From Flavobacterium gyeonganense (GTDB taxonomy: Bacteria; Bacteroidota; Bacteroidia; Flavobacteriales; Flavobacteriaceae), in NCBI RefSeq assembly GCF_029625295.1, contig NZ_CP121112.1, forward strand, positions 2,728,001 to 2,792,000: a stretch of 64,000 nucleotides of DNA, read 5' to 3'. This document shows, one piece after another, positions 45,223 through 54,020 of this stretch (positions within the stretch are counted from its first letter, which is position 1; every line of letters begins with the position of its first letter). The notes below the pieces were generated by a model, which saw only the letters and a list, made by a program, of their open reading frames with translations, did no database searches and was not told the DNA's origin. The position numbers and the translations under genes were made by a program.

Positions 45223-47300
45223 AAATTGCCTTATTCGGACCTGAAAGTACAGGTAAGACAACATTGGCAAAACAGCTTGCAGAATATTACGAAACCGAGT
45301 GGGTTCCGGAGTTTGCACGGGATTATCTGCAGCAAAAATGGGAAGAAGATAAGCAGTTATGTACTGAGGAAGACATGATGCCGATTGCTTATGGGCAAGT
45401 TACATTAGAAAATGAAAAACTGGACAACGCTAAACAATACTTGTTTTGCGATACTAATTTAATGGTGACCAAAGTTTTTTCTGAAGTATATTATGGTTTT
45501 TGTAACCCAAATTTAAATGAAGCAGCTTTAGCCCATGAATATGATTTGTTTTTCCTGACTGATATTGATGTCCCATGGGAAAAAGATGATATCCGCGATA
45601 ATCCAAATAAAAGAGAAACTGTTTTCTCTGTTTTTAAACAAGCTTTAATAGATAATAATAAGCCATTTATTACAATTTCAGGCGATAAGGAAAGCCGTTT
45701 GGAAAAAGCTACTGCTATTGTTGATAACCTCACTATTGCTAAAAGAAAAGGCTTTACGTCAGCAGACTTTGTAGAAATCTACAATCACGGAATTCCTTTT
45801 GAGAATATACTGAAACAGCTTAAAATCTTTAAAAAAGGAATTTCTAAATGTAACTTAATAAGTCCGGCAACTGTCAATAACGGAATTTTAAGTTTAACAA
45901 CTCATGATTTCGAAGAAAAAGCTGCCTTTTTTGATGCGAACAAAGGATGTTTTAAAATATGTAAATTTATTCCGGCGTCTGGTGCGGCAACCAGAATGTT
46001 TAAGTTTTTGATCGCTTTTTTAAATAATTATGATATTGAAAAAGAGACAATCAATTCTTATATTAATAGAAATAAAGATAATGATTTGTCGATTTTTATT
46101 GTAGGGATGGATAAATTCCCTTTTTTTAAAGCGGTATATAAAAAACTGAAAGAAATATATCCTGACTTTGATAGTTTAGAAAGGGATTATAAAAATTATT
46201 ACTTTATAAAAGTATTGCTATCTCCGGAATACTTTGATTTTGCTAATAAACCAAAAGCAGTTTTGCCTTTTCATAAATATAAAACTCATATTGCAACTCC
46301 GATAGAAGAACATCTGAACGAATGTGTGCACTATGCTGAGACAAATAAAACTTCGAATTTGCATTTCACAGTTTCAGAAGTACATCAGCAATTGTTTGAA
46401 AAAGCAATTGAAGAAGTCAAAGAAAAAGTCGAATCAGAAACGGGGACACAAATCAATATTAGTTTCTCCTATCAAAATAAGCAAACAGATTCTATCGCAG
46501 TCGATGTTAAAGATAATGTTTTCAGGAGCCAGAAAGGATCTTTTATTTTCAGGCCCGGAGGACACGGAGCATTGATTCAAAATTTGAATAATATTGATGC
46601 CGACATTATTTTTATAAAGAATATTGATAATGTAATTCAAAATAATATTAAGAAGACTACTTTGTACAAAAAGGGATTAGCGGGAATTTTAATAGAAGCA
46701 CAGCAAAAAGTTTTCGGTTATTTGAATGCTATAGAAAAGGGTGAAATTAAAGAAGAGGATGTAGAGGAAATAGTAAAGTTTTTAATGCAAAAGCTTAATA
46801 TAGAAATGGCGCGCGATTTCAATAAATTTACTTTTGAAAACAAAATCAATAAAATAAAAGAATTGCTCGACAGACCAATCCGCGTTTGTGGAATGGTTAA
46901 AAATGAAGGTGAGGCAGGAGGGGGGCCTTTCTGGATTCGAAACGAAAAAGGGGAAATTTCACTGCAGATTGTAGAAAGCTCACAAGTCGATCTAACCAGT
47001 AAAAAACAAAAGTCAATTTTAGAAAGTTCGACACATTTTAATCCGGTTGATTTGGTTTGTGGAACCAAAAACTATAAAGGAGAATCCTTTAATCTGGAAG
47101 AATTTGTAGATCATAATACTGGATTCATTGTTGAGAAAAGCGCTGAAGGTAAAATTGTTAAAAATTATGAATTACCGGGATTATGGAATGGTGGAATGTC
47201 AAACTGGCTAACCATTTTTGTTGCAGTGCCATTAATAACATTTAATCCGGTAAAAACCGTAAATGATTTGTTAAAACCAGCACATCAGCCTCACAAATAA
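45183..47300 (+). CDS. Fusion of NadR-type ribosylnicotinamide kinase and DUF4301
   Basis: 705 residues. Residues 1-180 form a P-loop kinase with ALFGPESTGKTTLAKQL (Walker A) and EFARDYL, as in the NadR kinase domain that phosphorylates nicotinamide riboside. From about residue 186 (KGFTSADFVEIYNHGIPFEN) to the end is the DUF4301 family (CKFIPASGAATRMFKFL, FRPGGHGALIQNLN, GMVKNEGEAGGGPFW). DUF4301 has nucleotidyltransferase-like motifs, function unproven. With pnuC just upstream it suggests a nicotinamide riboside salvage unit with an extra step. Confidence 0.82.
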   Translation: MEKDLRQQKTNIIKIALFGPESTGKTTLAKQLAEYYETEWVPEFARDYLQQKWEEDKQLCTEEDMMPIAYGQVTLENEKLDNAKQYLFCDTNLMVTKVFSEVYYGFCNPNLNEAALAHEYDLFFLTDIDVPWEKDDIRDNPNKRETVFSVFKQALIDNNKPFITISGDKESRLEKATAIVDNLTIAKRKGFTSADFVEIYNHGIPFENILKQLKIFKKGISKCNLISPATVNNGILSLTTHDFEEKAAFFDANKGCFKICKFIPASGAATRMFKFLIAFLNNYDIEKETINSYINRNKDNDLSIFIVGMDKFPFFKAVYKKLKEIYPDFDSLERDYKNYYFIKVLLSPEYFDFANKPKAVLPFHKYKTHIATPIEEHLNECVHYAETNKTSNLHFTVSEVHQQLFEKAIEEVKEKVESETGTQINISFSYQNKQTDSIAVDVKDNVFRSQKGSFIFRPGGHGALIQNLNNIDADIIFIKNIDNVIQNNIKKTTLYKKGLAGILIEAQQKVFGYLNAIEKGEIKEEDVEEIVKFLMQKLNIEMARDFNKFTFENKINKIKELLDRPIRVCGMVKNEGEAGGGPFWIRNEKGEISLQIVESSQVDLTSKKQKSILESSTHFNPVDLVCGTKNYKGESFNLEEFVDHNTGFIVEKSAEGKIVKNYELPGLWNGGMSNWLTIFVAVPLITFNPVKTVNDLLKPAHQPHK

Positions 47301-47704
47301 TGGATATTGAAAAAATTATATCAGAGTTAAGTTTTAGAGCAGTAAGAAGCAGTGGTGCAGGAGGGCAAAACGTAAATAAAGTATCTTCAAAAGTGGTGCT
47401 TGCTTTCGATTTAAATGCTTCTCAGGCTTTATCCGATGAAGAAAAAACACTCTTAAAAGAAAATATACCGACAAGATTAACTTCTGAAAATATTCTGATT
47501 TTAAATTGTGATGAAGACAGAAGCCAGCTTAAAAATAAGGATATTGTTATAAAGCGGTTTCTGGAAATTATTAAAAAAGGATTATTTGTACCGAAAGTTA
47601 GAAAAGCTACAAAAGTTCCGAAATCGGTAATAAAGAAAAGAATTAAAGAAAAGAAGAATATTTCTGAATTGAAGCAATCCCGTAAGAAACCCAATTTAGA
47701 ATAA
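47300..47704 (+). CDS. arfB: Alternative ribosome-rescue factor ArfB
   Basis: 134 residues. The release-factor-like GGQ motif is residues 21-23 in SGAGGQNVNKVSS. A basic C-terminal tail (RKATKVPKSVIKKRIKEKK ... SRKKPNLE) enters the mRNA channel of stalled ribosomes. It hydrolyses peptidyl-tRNA on non-stop ribosomes. Starts at the last base of the NRK fusion stop codon, in the same operon. Confidence 0.92.
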   Translation: MDIEKIISELSFRAVRSSGAGGQNVNKVSSKVVLAFDLNASQALSDEEKTLLKENIPTRLTSENILILNCDEDRSQLKNKDIVIKRFLEIIKKGLFVPKVRKATKVPKSVIKKRIKEKKNISELKQSRKKPNLE

Positions 47705-47787
47705 TTTTCAATTTTTAAAACTCCAAATTCCAAATCAACTTTATTGCGATTGTTTTGTAATTTGTAATTTTAAAAGGAATTTCTTTT

Positions 47788-47819
47788 TTGGAATTTTAAT
47801 TATTTTAACATTACCTTTG
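47788..47819 (+). promoter_or_regulatory. Predicted promoter of the TPP riboswitch-TonB receptor unit
   Basis: TTG (47788-47790), 21 bases, then TACCTTTG (47812-47819), matching the Flavobacterium consensus just before the riboswitch. Confidence 0.7.
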
Positions 47820-47827
47820 CACTGTCT

Positions 47828-47899
47828 CAAAGGGGTGCTCTAAATAACGAGCTGAGATCATACCCAAAGAACCTGAGCGAGTAATGTTGCTAAGGGAAA
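47828..47899 (+). ncRNA. TPP riboswitch upstream of TonB-dependent receptor
   Basis: Shows the conserved words of the THI element in order: GGGGTGC, GCTGAGATCATACCC, GAACCTGA, GTAATG and AAGGGAA. A downstream stem CGAC...GTCG (about 47903-47934) could be part of the expression platform. It indicates that the receptor behind it is switched off when thiamine diphosphate is plentiful. Confidence 0.93.
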
Positions 47900-48047
47900 A
47901 AACGACGATTATTTAGCAAAGCTATATTTTGTCGGGAAACAAATTTATTAATTTAACAAAAGAATAATTCCCCCTTTTATTCGTAATTCTTTACGGATGA
48001 AAACTCTTTTTTCATGCACTAAGGTGCTAAGTTGCAAAGGTTCTAAA

Positions 48048-50201
48048 ATGAACCAAAAGTCTATTTTTTTTACTTTTTCTTCTATTTTCTTTACTCTATT
48101 CTCTTTTTCACAGCAACAGGATTCAACCAAAGTAAATCAGTTAGATAATGTATTGGTTTCTGCTGTACGTGTTACAACAAAAACGCCCGTAAGTTTTAGT
48201 AATCTGGACAAAAAAGACATCAAGACCAGGAATTTAGGTCAGGATATTCCAATATTAATGAATTATCTGCCATCAGTTGTAACTACTTCTGATGCCGGAA
48301 ACGGAATGGGATATACTGGAATCCGTGTGCGTGGAAGTGATGCTACAAGAGTAAACATAACCATAAACGGAATTCCGTATAATGATGCTGAAAGCCAGGG
48401 AACATTCTGGGTAAATATGCCGGATTTTGCTTCTTCAGTAGAAAGTTTGCAATTGCAGCGCGGTGTTGGAACATCAACGAATGGTTCGGGAGCATTCGGC
48501 GCGAGTTTAAATATGCTGACTGATAATTATGCAACAAAAGCAAATGGAGAAATCTCAAATTCCTTTGGTAGTTTCAATTCGCATAAACATACCGTAAAAT
48601 TCAGTACAGGTTTGTTAAATGATCATTTTGAATTGGCAGGGCGTCTATCTACAATTAAATCTGATGGGTATGTTGACAGAGCCAGTTCTGATTTGAAGTC
48701 CTATTTTTTACAGGGAACGTATGTGGGAAAAACAACTTTGATTAAAGCCTTGGTTTTTGGCGGAACAGAAAAAACATACCAGTCCTGGAATGGTGTGGAC
48801 GCTGAAACTTTACATAAAAACCGAAGATATAATTCTGCAGGAGCATACAAAGATGAAGCTGGTAATGATCGTTTTTATGATAATGAAACAGATAATTATA
48901 ATCAGGATCATTATCAACTGCATTGGAGCGAATCGTTTACCGATAAGTGGAGTACCAATTTAGCGTTTCATTACACCAAAGGAAAAGGCTATTACGAAAA
49001 TTATAAGGAAGATGCCACTATGGGCGATTATGGTTTAATACCAGTCGGAACCGTAACAACTACAGATTTAATACGTCAAAAATGGCTAGATAATGATTTT
49101 TACGGGGCAACATTTTCATTAAAATATAAAGATGAAAAACTGGATGTTATTTTAGGAGAGGGCTGGAATAAATATGAAGGGAGCCATTTCGGAAAAGTAA
49201 TCTGGGCAAGATATGCATCACAATCAGAGTTGGGAGATCACTATTACGATGATTTTTCGACAAAAGTTGACGGGAATATTTTTTTGAAAGCCAATTATCA
49301 ATTATTTGAAAAGTTGAGTTTATACGGTGACTTTCAATACAGAACAGTTCAATATAAAGCCAATAGCTGGGAAACAGGTCTGGTAGATGATAATTTTAGT
49401 TTCCTTAACCCAAAAGCGGGTTTAAATTTTGAAATCAATCAAAAAAATACGCTGTATTTCTCCTATGCCAGAGCCAATCGTGAGCCCAACAGAACTGATT
49501 ATGAAGGGGGAAATGTAAAACCTGAAAAATTAAATGATTTTGAGTTAGGATGGAGATTTAATTCAGAGAACTTTCAGTTAAATACCAATTTATATTTTAT
49601 GGGTTATAAGGACCAGTTGGTCTTGACGGGCGAATTGAATGATGTTGGTTCGCCAATCCGTGCTAATAGTGGAGATAGTTATAGGGCAGGTGTTGAGATA
49701 GATGCAACGGTTAAACTTTCAGATAAATGGTTTTTACAGCCTAATATTACTTTGAGCCAAAACAAAAACAAAGATTTTTATTTTAAAAGGGATGGCATTT
49801 TAGAAAATCTGGGTGAAACCAATATTGCCTTTTCTCCTGACATTATAGCAGCGAATCGTTTGACATTTATGCCGGTTAAAAATTTGCAGCTGTCTTTACT
49901 TTCAAAATATGTAGGCCAACAATATATGGGAAATATTGATTCAGATCTTTCTAAACTGGACAGTTATTTTGTAAATGATTTTAATGCATCGTTTGAATTC
50001 AAAACGAATAAAGTTTTCAAATCTATAATGATTTCGGCTTTAGTCAATAATATTTTTAATTTAAAGTACGAAAGTAATGGATTTTTCTACACTTTTGACG
50101 ATGATTATTCTAACCCACCAGCTATTAAGACTGTTGAAGGTGTGGGTTATTATCCTCAGGCAGGAACTAATTTCTTAGCCGGGCTGACATTGAAATTCTA
50201 A
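48048..50201 (+). CDS. TonB-dependent receptor under TPP riboswitch control
   Basis: 717 residues from ATG 48048 (MNQKSIFFTFSSIFF, signal peptide ending FSFSQ). Plug domain about residues 40-150 (TRVNITINGIPYNDAESQGTFWV, GVGTSTNGSGAFG); 22-strand barrel to the terminal Phe (LAGLTLKF). Most likely an outer-membrane importer for thiamine or a precursor, inferred from the riboswitch. It has no carboxypeptidase-like N-terminal extension, so it is not a SusC. An upstream in-frame ATG lies after the riboswitch but adds a poor signal. Confidence 0.88.
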   Translation: MNQKSIFFTFSSIFFTLFSFSQQQDSTKVNQLDNVLVSAVRVTTKTPVSFSNLDKKDIKTRNLGQDIPILMNYLPSVVTTSDAGNGMGYTGIRVRGSDATRVNITINGIPYNDAESQGTFWVNMPDFASSVESLQLQRGVGTSTNGSGAFGASLNMLTDNYATKANGEISNSFGSFNSHKHTVKFSTGLLNDHFELAGRLSTIKSDGYVDRASSDLKSYFLQGTYVGKTTLIKALVFGGTEKTYQSWNGVDAETLHKNRRYNSAGAYKDEAGNDRFYDNETDNYNQDHYQLHWSESFTDKWSTNLAFHYTKGKGYYENYKEDATMGDYGLIPVGTVTTTDLIRQKWLDNDFYGATFSLKYKDEKLDVILGEGWNKYEGSHFGKVIWARYASQSELGDHYYDDFSTKVDGNIFLKANYQLFEKLSLYGDFQYRTVQYKANSWETGLVDDNFSFLNPKAGLNFEINQKNTLYFSYARANREPNRTDYEGGNVKPEKLNDFELGWRFNSENFQLNTNLYFMGYKDQLVLTGELNDVGSPIRANSGDSYRAGVEIDATVKLSDKWFLQPNITLSQNKNKDFYFKRDGILENLGETNIAFSPDIIAANRLTFMPVKNLQLSLLSKYVGQQYMGNIDSDLSKLDSYFVNDFNASFEFKTNKVFKSIMISALVNNIFNLKYESNGFFYTFDDDYSNPPAIKTVEGVGYYPQAGTNFLAGLTLKF

Positions 50202-50214
50202 GACAAAATCAAAA

Positions 50215-50256
50215 AAAACAAAACCTGAAAGTTTTAAATTTTTAGGTTTTGTTTTT
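50215..50256. terminator. Bidirectional terminator between receptor and Rieske-like gene
   Basis: AAAAACAAAACCTGAAA and TTTAGGTTTTGTTTTT pair with one bulged base, flanked by A and T runs. Confidence 0.7.
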
Positions 50257-50272
50257 ATAAATGTTTTTGGTA

Positions 50273-50686
50273 TTAGTTGTAAACGTGAATCACAGTTCCA
50301 CTTACTTCAACCCGATATTGTTTTAGCGGATATTCTTTTTTTCCCAAACCTGTAAATAAGCTATATTCTGCCTCATCGCAAGAACAAACGGCATTAATAC
50401 CGTTAATAGTCATAGCGGTACATGAAGTTAATGCCTGATTAGGACAGGCTGCATCAAATGCATTATAGCCACTTCCGGTATTAAAAATAATGACCCCCTT
50501 TGCGCCTTGATTAGATATTATAATTCCGTTACTCATATATTTAAGATTAGAATAGAGCGCAAAACTCATATCTATAGTGAAATTAACACTATAATTAGGA
50601 ATATAAGGATTTTTATTATTTATATCATTGTCACTACACGAAAAAAGCAGAGAAATAAACAGTATTAAAAGCCAGATCTTTTTCAT
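50273..50686 (-). CDS. Rieske-like lipoprotein lacking the usual ligands
   Basis: 137 residues, lipobox FSC (Cys17). The C-terminal part GINAVCSCDEAEYSLFTGLGKKEYPLKQYRVEV and FDAACPNQ look like the two Rieske loops, but the histidines of CXH and CXXH are missing: CPNQ has no His and CSCDE has none either. It may bind a different metal or only keep the fold. A lone gene converging on the receptor. Confidence 0.65.
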   Translation of the reverse strand: MKKIWLLILFISLLFSCSDNDINNKNPYIPNYSVNFTIDMSFALYSNLKYMSNGIIISNQGAKGVIIFNTGSGYNAFDAACPNQALTSCTAMTINGINAVCSCDEAEYSLFTGLGKKEYPLKQYRVEVSGTVIHVYN

Positions 50687-50779
50687 TGTTTTAAAAGGGG
50701 ATTAGTGAAACAAAAATAATTTATTTGCTTTTGAATTCTATATGATTAACATATAATTATGTACTATAAAAAATAATGC

Positions 50780-50787
50780 TATATTTG
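50780..50787 (+). promoter_or_regulatory. Predicted -7 element TATATTTG of greA
   Basis: TATATTTG matches TAnnTTTG; transcript start near 50793. No good -33 TTG at standard spacing. Confidence 0.5.
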
Positions 50788-50794
50788 TAATAAG

Positions 50795-50820
50795 AAAATC
50801 CCGTCGCGATGGGATTTTTT
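50795..50820 (+). terminator. Terminator-like hairpin in the greA leader
   Basis: AAAATCCC and GGGATTTT enclose GTCGCGAT and are followed by a run of T's. It lies between the greA -7 element and the greA start at 50844, so it could end most transcripts early. Confidence 0.55.
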
Positions 50821-50843
50821 GTATTTATATAAACGATGAAGTT

Positions 50844-51320
50844 ATGAGTAAAGTATCTTATTACACCGCAGACGGGTTAAAAAAATTAAAAGATGAACTG
50901 GAGCATTTAAAAAGTGTAATGCGTCCAAAGGCATCTCAGGATATAGCAGAAGCAAGAGATAAAGGTGATTTGTCTGAAAACGCCGAATATGATGCTGCAA
51001 AAGAAGCGCAGGGTTTATTAGAAATGAGAATTGCCAAACTTGAAGAAGTTTACGCAAATGCAAGATTAATTGATGAATCTCAATTGGATGTTTCTAAAGT
51101 TTTGGTTCTTTCGAGTGTGAAAATTAAAAACCAAAGCAACGGAATGGAAATGAAATATACACTTGTTGCTGAAAGTGAAGCAGATTTAAAAACCGGAAAA
51201 ATTTCGGTAACTTCTCCTATTGGAAAAGGACTTTTGGGAAAATCAGTTGGCGAAGTAGCAGAAATAACAGTGCCAAACGGTGTTTTGAAATTTGAAATCC
51301 TTGAAATTTCAAGAGACTAA
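50844..51320 (+). CDS. greA: Transcription elongation factor GreA
   Basis: 158 residues. N-terminal coiled coil with the acidic tip DLSENAEYDAA (about 48-58) that reaches the RNA polymerase active site, and a C-terminal FKBP-like domain (SPIGKGLLGKSVGEVAEI). It rescues backtracked polymerase by stimulating transcript cleavage. Preceded by a terminator-like leader hairpin. Confidence 0.97.
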   Translation: MSKVSYYTADGLKKLKDELEHLKSVMRPKASQDIAEARDKGDLSENAEYDAAKEAQGLLEMRIAKLEEVYANARLIDESQLDVSKVLVLSSVKIKNQSNGMEMKYTLVAESEADLKTGKISVTSPIGKGLLGKSVGEVAEITVPNGVLKFEILEISRD

Positions 51321-51321
51321 G

Positions 51322-51350
51322 TCATTGTGAGGAACGAAGTAATTTCACTA
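51322..51350 (+). repeat. Half copy of the GTCATT...GAGGAACGA repeat family
   Basis: GTCATTGTGAGGAACGAAGTAATTTCAC between greA and the HIT gene resembles the arm of the repeats at 7146 and 21378. Confidence 0.5.
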
Positions 51351-51368
51351 TCAATAAAAAAATAAACA

Positions 51369-51758
51369 ATGGCATCAATATTTACCAAAATAGTAAACGG
51401 AGAAATTCCGGCATACAAAATTGCAGAAGACGATAATTTTTTAGCTTTTTTAGATGTAAATCCAAATGCTAAAGGACACACACTTTGTATTCCGAAGCAG
51501 GAAATAGATAAAATTTTTGATATTGAAGATGAGATGTATTTAGGTCTGCTGAAATTTTCTAAGAAGATTGCAATTGCTTTAGAAAAAACCGTTCCCTGCA
51601 AAAGAGTCGGTTTGGCAGTTGTTGGATTAGAAGTTCCTCACGCTCACGTACATCTGATCCCGTTAAACGAAATGGATGAAATGCGCTTTATCAACAAAGT
51701 ATCGCTTACTAAAGATGAGTTTGAGACTTTAGCGAAAAGTATCCAGGCGAATCTCTAA
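51369..51758 (+). CDS. HIT family protein
   Basis: 129 residues. The histidine triad is HAHVHLIPL near residues 95-103, with FLDVNPNAKGHTLCIPK typical of HINT-type purine nucleoside phosphoramidases. Downstream of greA, 48 bases apart, probably transcribed together. A strong terminator follows. Confidence 0.93.
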   Translation: MASIFTKIVNGEIPAYKIAEDDNFLAFLDVNPNAKGHTLCIPKQEIDKIFDIEDEMYLGLLKFSKKIAIALEKTVPCKRVGLAVVGLEVPHAHVHLIPLNEMDEMRFINKVSLTKDEFETLAKSIQANL

Positions 51759-51786
51759 TACAGCAGGTAATAGAAAAAATTAGAGA

Positions 51787-51811
51787 AGTGCAGTAAATTA
51801 GTTTACTGCAC
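51787..51811. terminator. Bidirectional terminator between HIT and histidine kinase genes
   Basis: AGTGCAGTAAA and TTTACTGCACT form an 11-bp stem with a TTAG-type loop and T run. Confidence 0.85.
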
Positions 51812-52954
51812 TTTTTTATTTAGTGAAATTTGAAATGTAGTTCCTTTACCAATTTCAGAGTGCAAAACTTTGATTTTTCCGCTGTGATACTCTTCAACAA
51901 TTCTTTTGGTTAAAGAAAGTCCAAGTCCCCAGCCGCGTTTTTTAGTAGTAAAACCAGGTTCAAAAATAGTTTTAAATTGGTTTTTCGAAATTCCGGTCCC
52001 GGAATCTTTTATGTTTATTTTTACATGATGATTGTCCTGTTCAATTTGGAGGTCTAAAGTGCCTTTTCCTTTCATGGCGTCAATAGCATTTTTAACCAGA
52101 TTTTCAATAGTCCAGCTATGAAGCGTTGGATTGATCAGTGCAAAAATAGACTTGTCCGGAATTTGATAAGAAAAGGTTACCTGTTTCGAAAAACGCAATT
52201 GTAAATACTCAAAAGTACTTAAGGTCTCTGCAACTACATCATGATTTTCCAGAACAGGAACTGAACCAATTTTAGAGAATCGATCGGTGATTGTCTGCAG
52301 ACGTTCTACATCTTTTTCAATTTCAGATGTAATGGTCTGATCGATTTCTTCCGTTTTTAATATTTCTACCCAGCCTATTAAAGAAGAAAGAGGGGTTCCA
52401 ATTTGATGGGCAGTTTCCTTAGCCATACCAGCCCAAAGTTTATTTTGTGTAGCTATTTTAGTGCTTTTGTAGAAATTATAAATTAAGGCTGCAAATAGAA
52501 AAATAATCAATAAAAGAGCAATGGGGTAATATTTAAGTTTGTTCAGTAATGCCGAATTTCCGTAATATAGCTGCTGGTGTTTCCCGGGCGCATATTCAAA
52601 AACAATAGGTTCATTTTCATTTTTTAATTTTTTCAAAAGTTCTTTAAATTTTGCTTTGTCGTTAAGAATTTCCTCAGGGACATTTTTAGAATTAATAACT
52701 TTATCGTACATCACTAAAATTACCGGAACAGAAGAATTACTATTTGTTATTTCCAGAGGTAAATCAAGATCGGTATATTCGTCAGCATTGATGATTGTTT
52801 TTTGTGCATTGGCCAGAATATTCATTTTTAACCGTTCTTCATTTTTGAATATTTGAAAAAAAGTATAAGTATTCCAGAGTATCAGTGAAATGATTGAAAA
52901 GGAAATAAAAATGATGGTCCAACGGGTTGTATTTCTGCTTTCAGAAAAATGCAT
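51803..52954 (-). CDS. Membrane-bound sensor histidine kinase
   Basis: 383 residues from ATG 52954 (MHFSESRNTTRWTIIF). Two membrane helices (about 13-35 and 145-170) enclose a small periplasmic part. The phosphoacceptor His is in MAKETAHQIGTPLSSLIGW and the ATP domain has VKNAIDAM (N box), DSGTGI (G1) and GWGLGLSL (G2). No response regulator is next to it, so it is an orphan. Its stop lies inside the bidirectional terminator. Confidence 0.9.
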   Translation of the reverse strand: MHFSESRNTTRWTIIFISFSIISLILWNTYTFFQIFKNEERLKMNILANAQKTIINADEYTDLDLPLEITNSNSSVPVILVMYDKVINSKNVPEEILNDKAKFKELLKKLKNENEPIVFEYAPGKHQQLYYGNSALLNKLKYYPIALLLIIFLFAALIYNFYKSTKIATQNKLWAGMAKETAHQIGTPLSSLIGWVEILKTEEIDQTITSEIEKDVERLQTITDRFSKIGSVPVLENHDVVAETLSTFEYLQLRFSKQVTFSYQIPDKSIFALINPTLHSWTIENLVKNAIDAMKGKGTLDLQIEQDNHHVKINIKDSGTGISKNQFKTIFEPGFTTKKRGWGLGLSLTKRIVEEYHSGKIKVLHSEIGKGTTFQISLNKKVQ

Positions 52955-53050
52955 AGAGTGATTTTTTTGAGTATAAATATAACGAAATAAACACATTTTA
53001 TATTTTGTGAGTCTTTAAAGATTTTTGTTTTTAAGTGGGAAACTATTTCC

Positions 53051-53077
53051 TTGGCTTAAACCATTTCTATACTTTTG
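53051..53077 (+). promoter_or_regulatory. Predicted promoter of the flavin reductase gene
   Basis: TTG (53051-53053), 16 bases, then TACTTTTG (53070-53077), a full -7 match with a slightly short spacer. Confidence 0.55.
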
Positions 53078-53111
53078 TACTTACTGAAAAAGATCGGTTA
53101 AAAGAGAAAAT

Positions 53112-53987
53112 ATGATTAGCATTAACCCAAAAGAAATAGCAACGGTAAAATTACAAAGCTATCTGCAAAGCGCTGTAGGACCAAGACCAATTGCTTTGGC
53201 GAGTACAATTAGTGCCAAAGGCATTCCCAATTTGTCGCCTTTTAGTTTCTTTAATGTGTTTAGTGCAAATCCTCCAATTTTAGTTTTTTCACCTTCAAGG
53301 CGCGTTCGTGACAATACTATTAAACACACTTTGATGAATGCCGAAGCAACACGTGAAGTTGTGATTAATGTGGTCAATTATGATTTGGTTCAGCAGACTT
53401 CTTTGGCAAGTACAGAATATGCCGACGGTGTGAACGAATTTATAAAAGCCGGGTTGACACAGATTCCTTCGGATATAGTAAAACCTTATCGTGTTAAAGA
53501 ATCTCCCGTACAATTTGAATGTAAAGTGACTCAGATTATTCCTTTGGGAACAGAAGGCGGAGCGGGAAACCTGATTCTTTGTGAAGTGGTAAAAATTCAT
53601 ATCCACGAATCCGTTTTAGATGAAAACGGGGCAATTGATCAGTATAAAATTGATTTGGTTTCAAGATTAGGAAATAACTGGTATTCGAGATCGAATCAGG
53701 GACTTTTTGAAGTAGAAAAACCATTGACAACATTAGGGGTTGGAGTAGATGCAATTCCAAATTTTATTAAAGAAAGCCCTGTTTTTAACGGGAATGATTT
53801 TGGAAAATTAGGCAACATCGAAGCCTTGCCCACAACAGAAGAAGTTAGTATATTTGTGAAAGAAAATTTTTCGGTAAAAGGGGTTTTGAGCTCTGATGAT
53901 CAGGAAAAAATTCATTTAGAGGCCAAAAAATACCTCGACAAGGGTGATGTTTTATCAGCCTGGAAAGTGCTTTTGGCAAAGAAATAG
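53112..53987 (+). CDS. Flavin reductase family protein
   Basis: 291 residues. The FMN-binding split barrel is residues about 15-200 (VGPRPIALASTISAKGIPNLSPFSFFNVFSANPPI; HESVLDENGAID). The C-terminal 80 residues are extra and of unknown role. Members reduce flavin with NAD(P)H or act as flavoprotein oxidoreductases. It is followed 33 bases later by the DUF3127 gene. Confidence 0.85.
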   Translation: MISINPKEIATVKLQSYLQSAVGPRPIALASTISAKGIPNLSPFSFFNVFSANPPILVFSPSRRVRDNTIKHTLMNAEATREVVINVVNYDLVQQTSLASTEYADGVNEFIKAGLTQIPSDIVKPYRVKESPVQFECKVTQIIPLGTEGGAGNLILCEVVKIHIHESVLDENGAIDQYKIDLVSRLGNNWYSRSNQGLFEVEKPLTTLGVGVDAIPNFIKESPVFNGNDFGKLGNIEALPTTEEVSIFVKENFSVKGVLSSDDQEKIHLEAKKYLDKGDVLSAWKVLLAKK

Positions 53988-54020
53988 AAAAGATACAATA
54001 ATTAATAATATAGACAGAAG

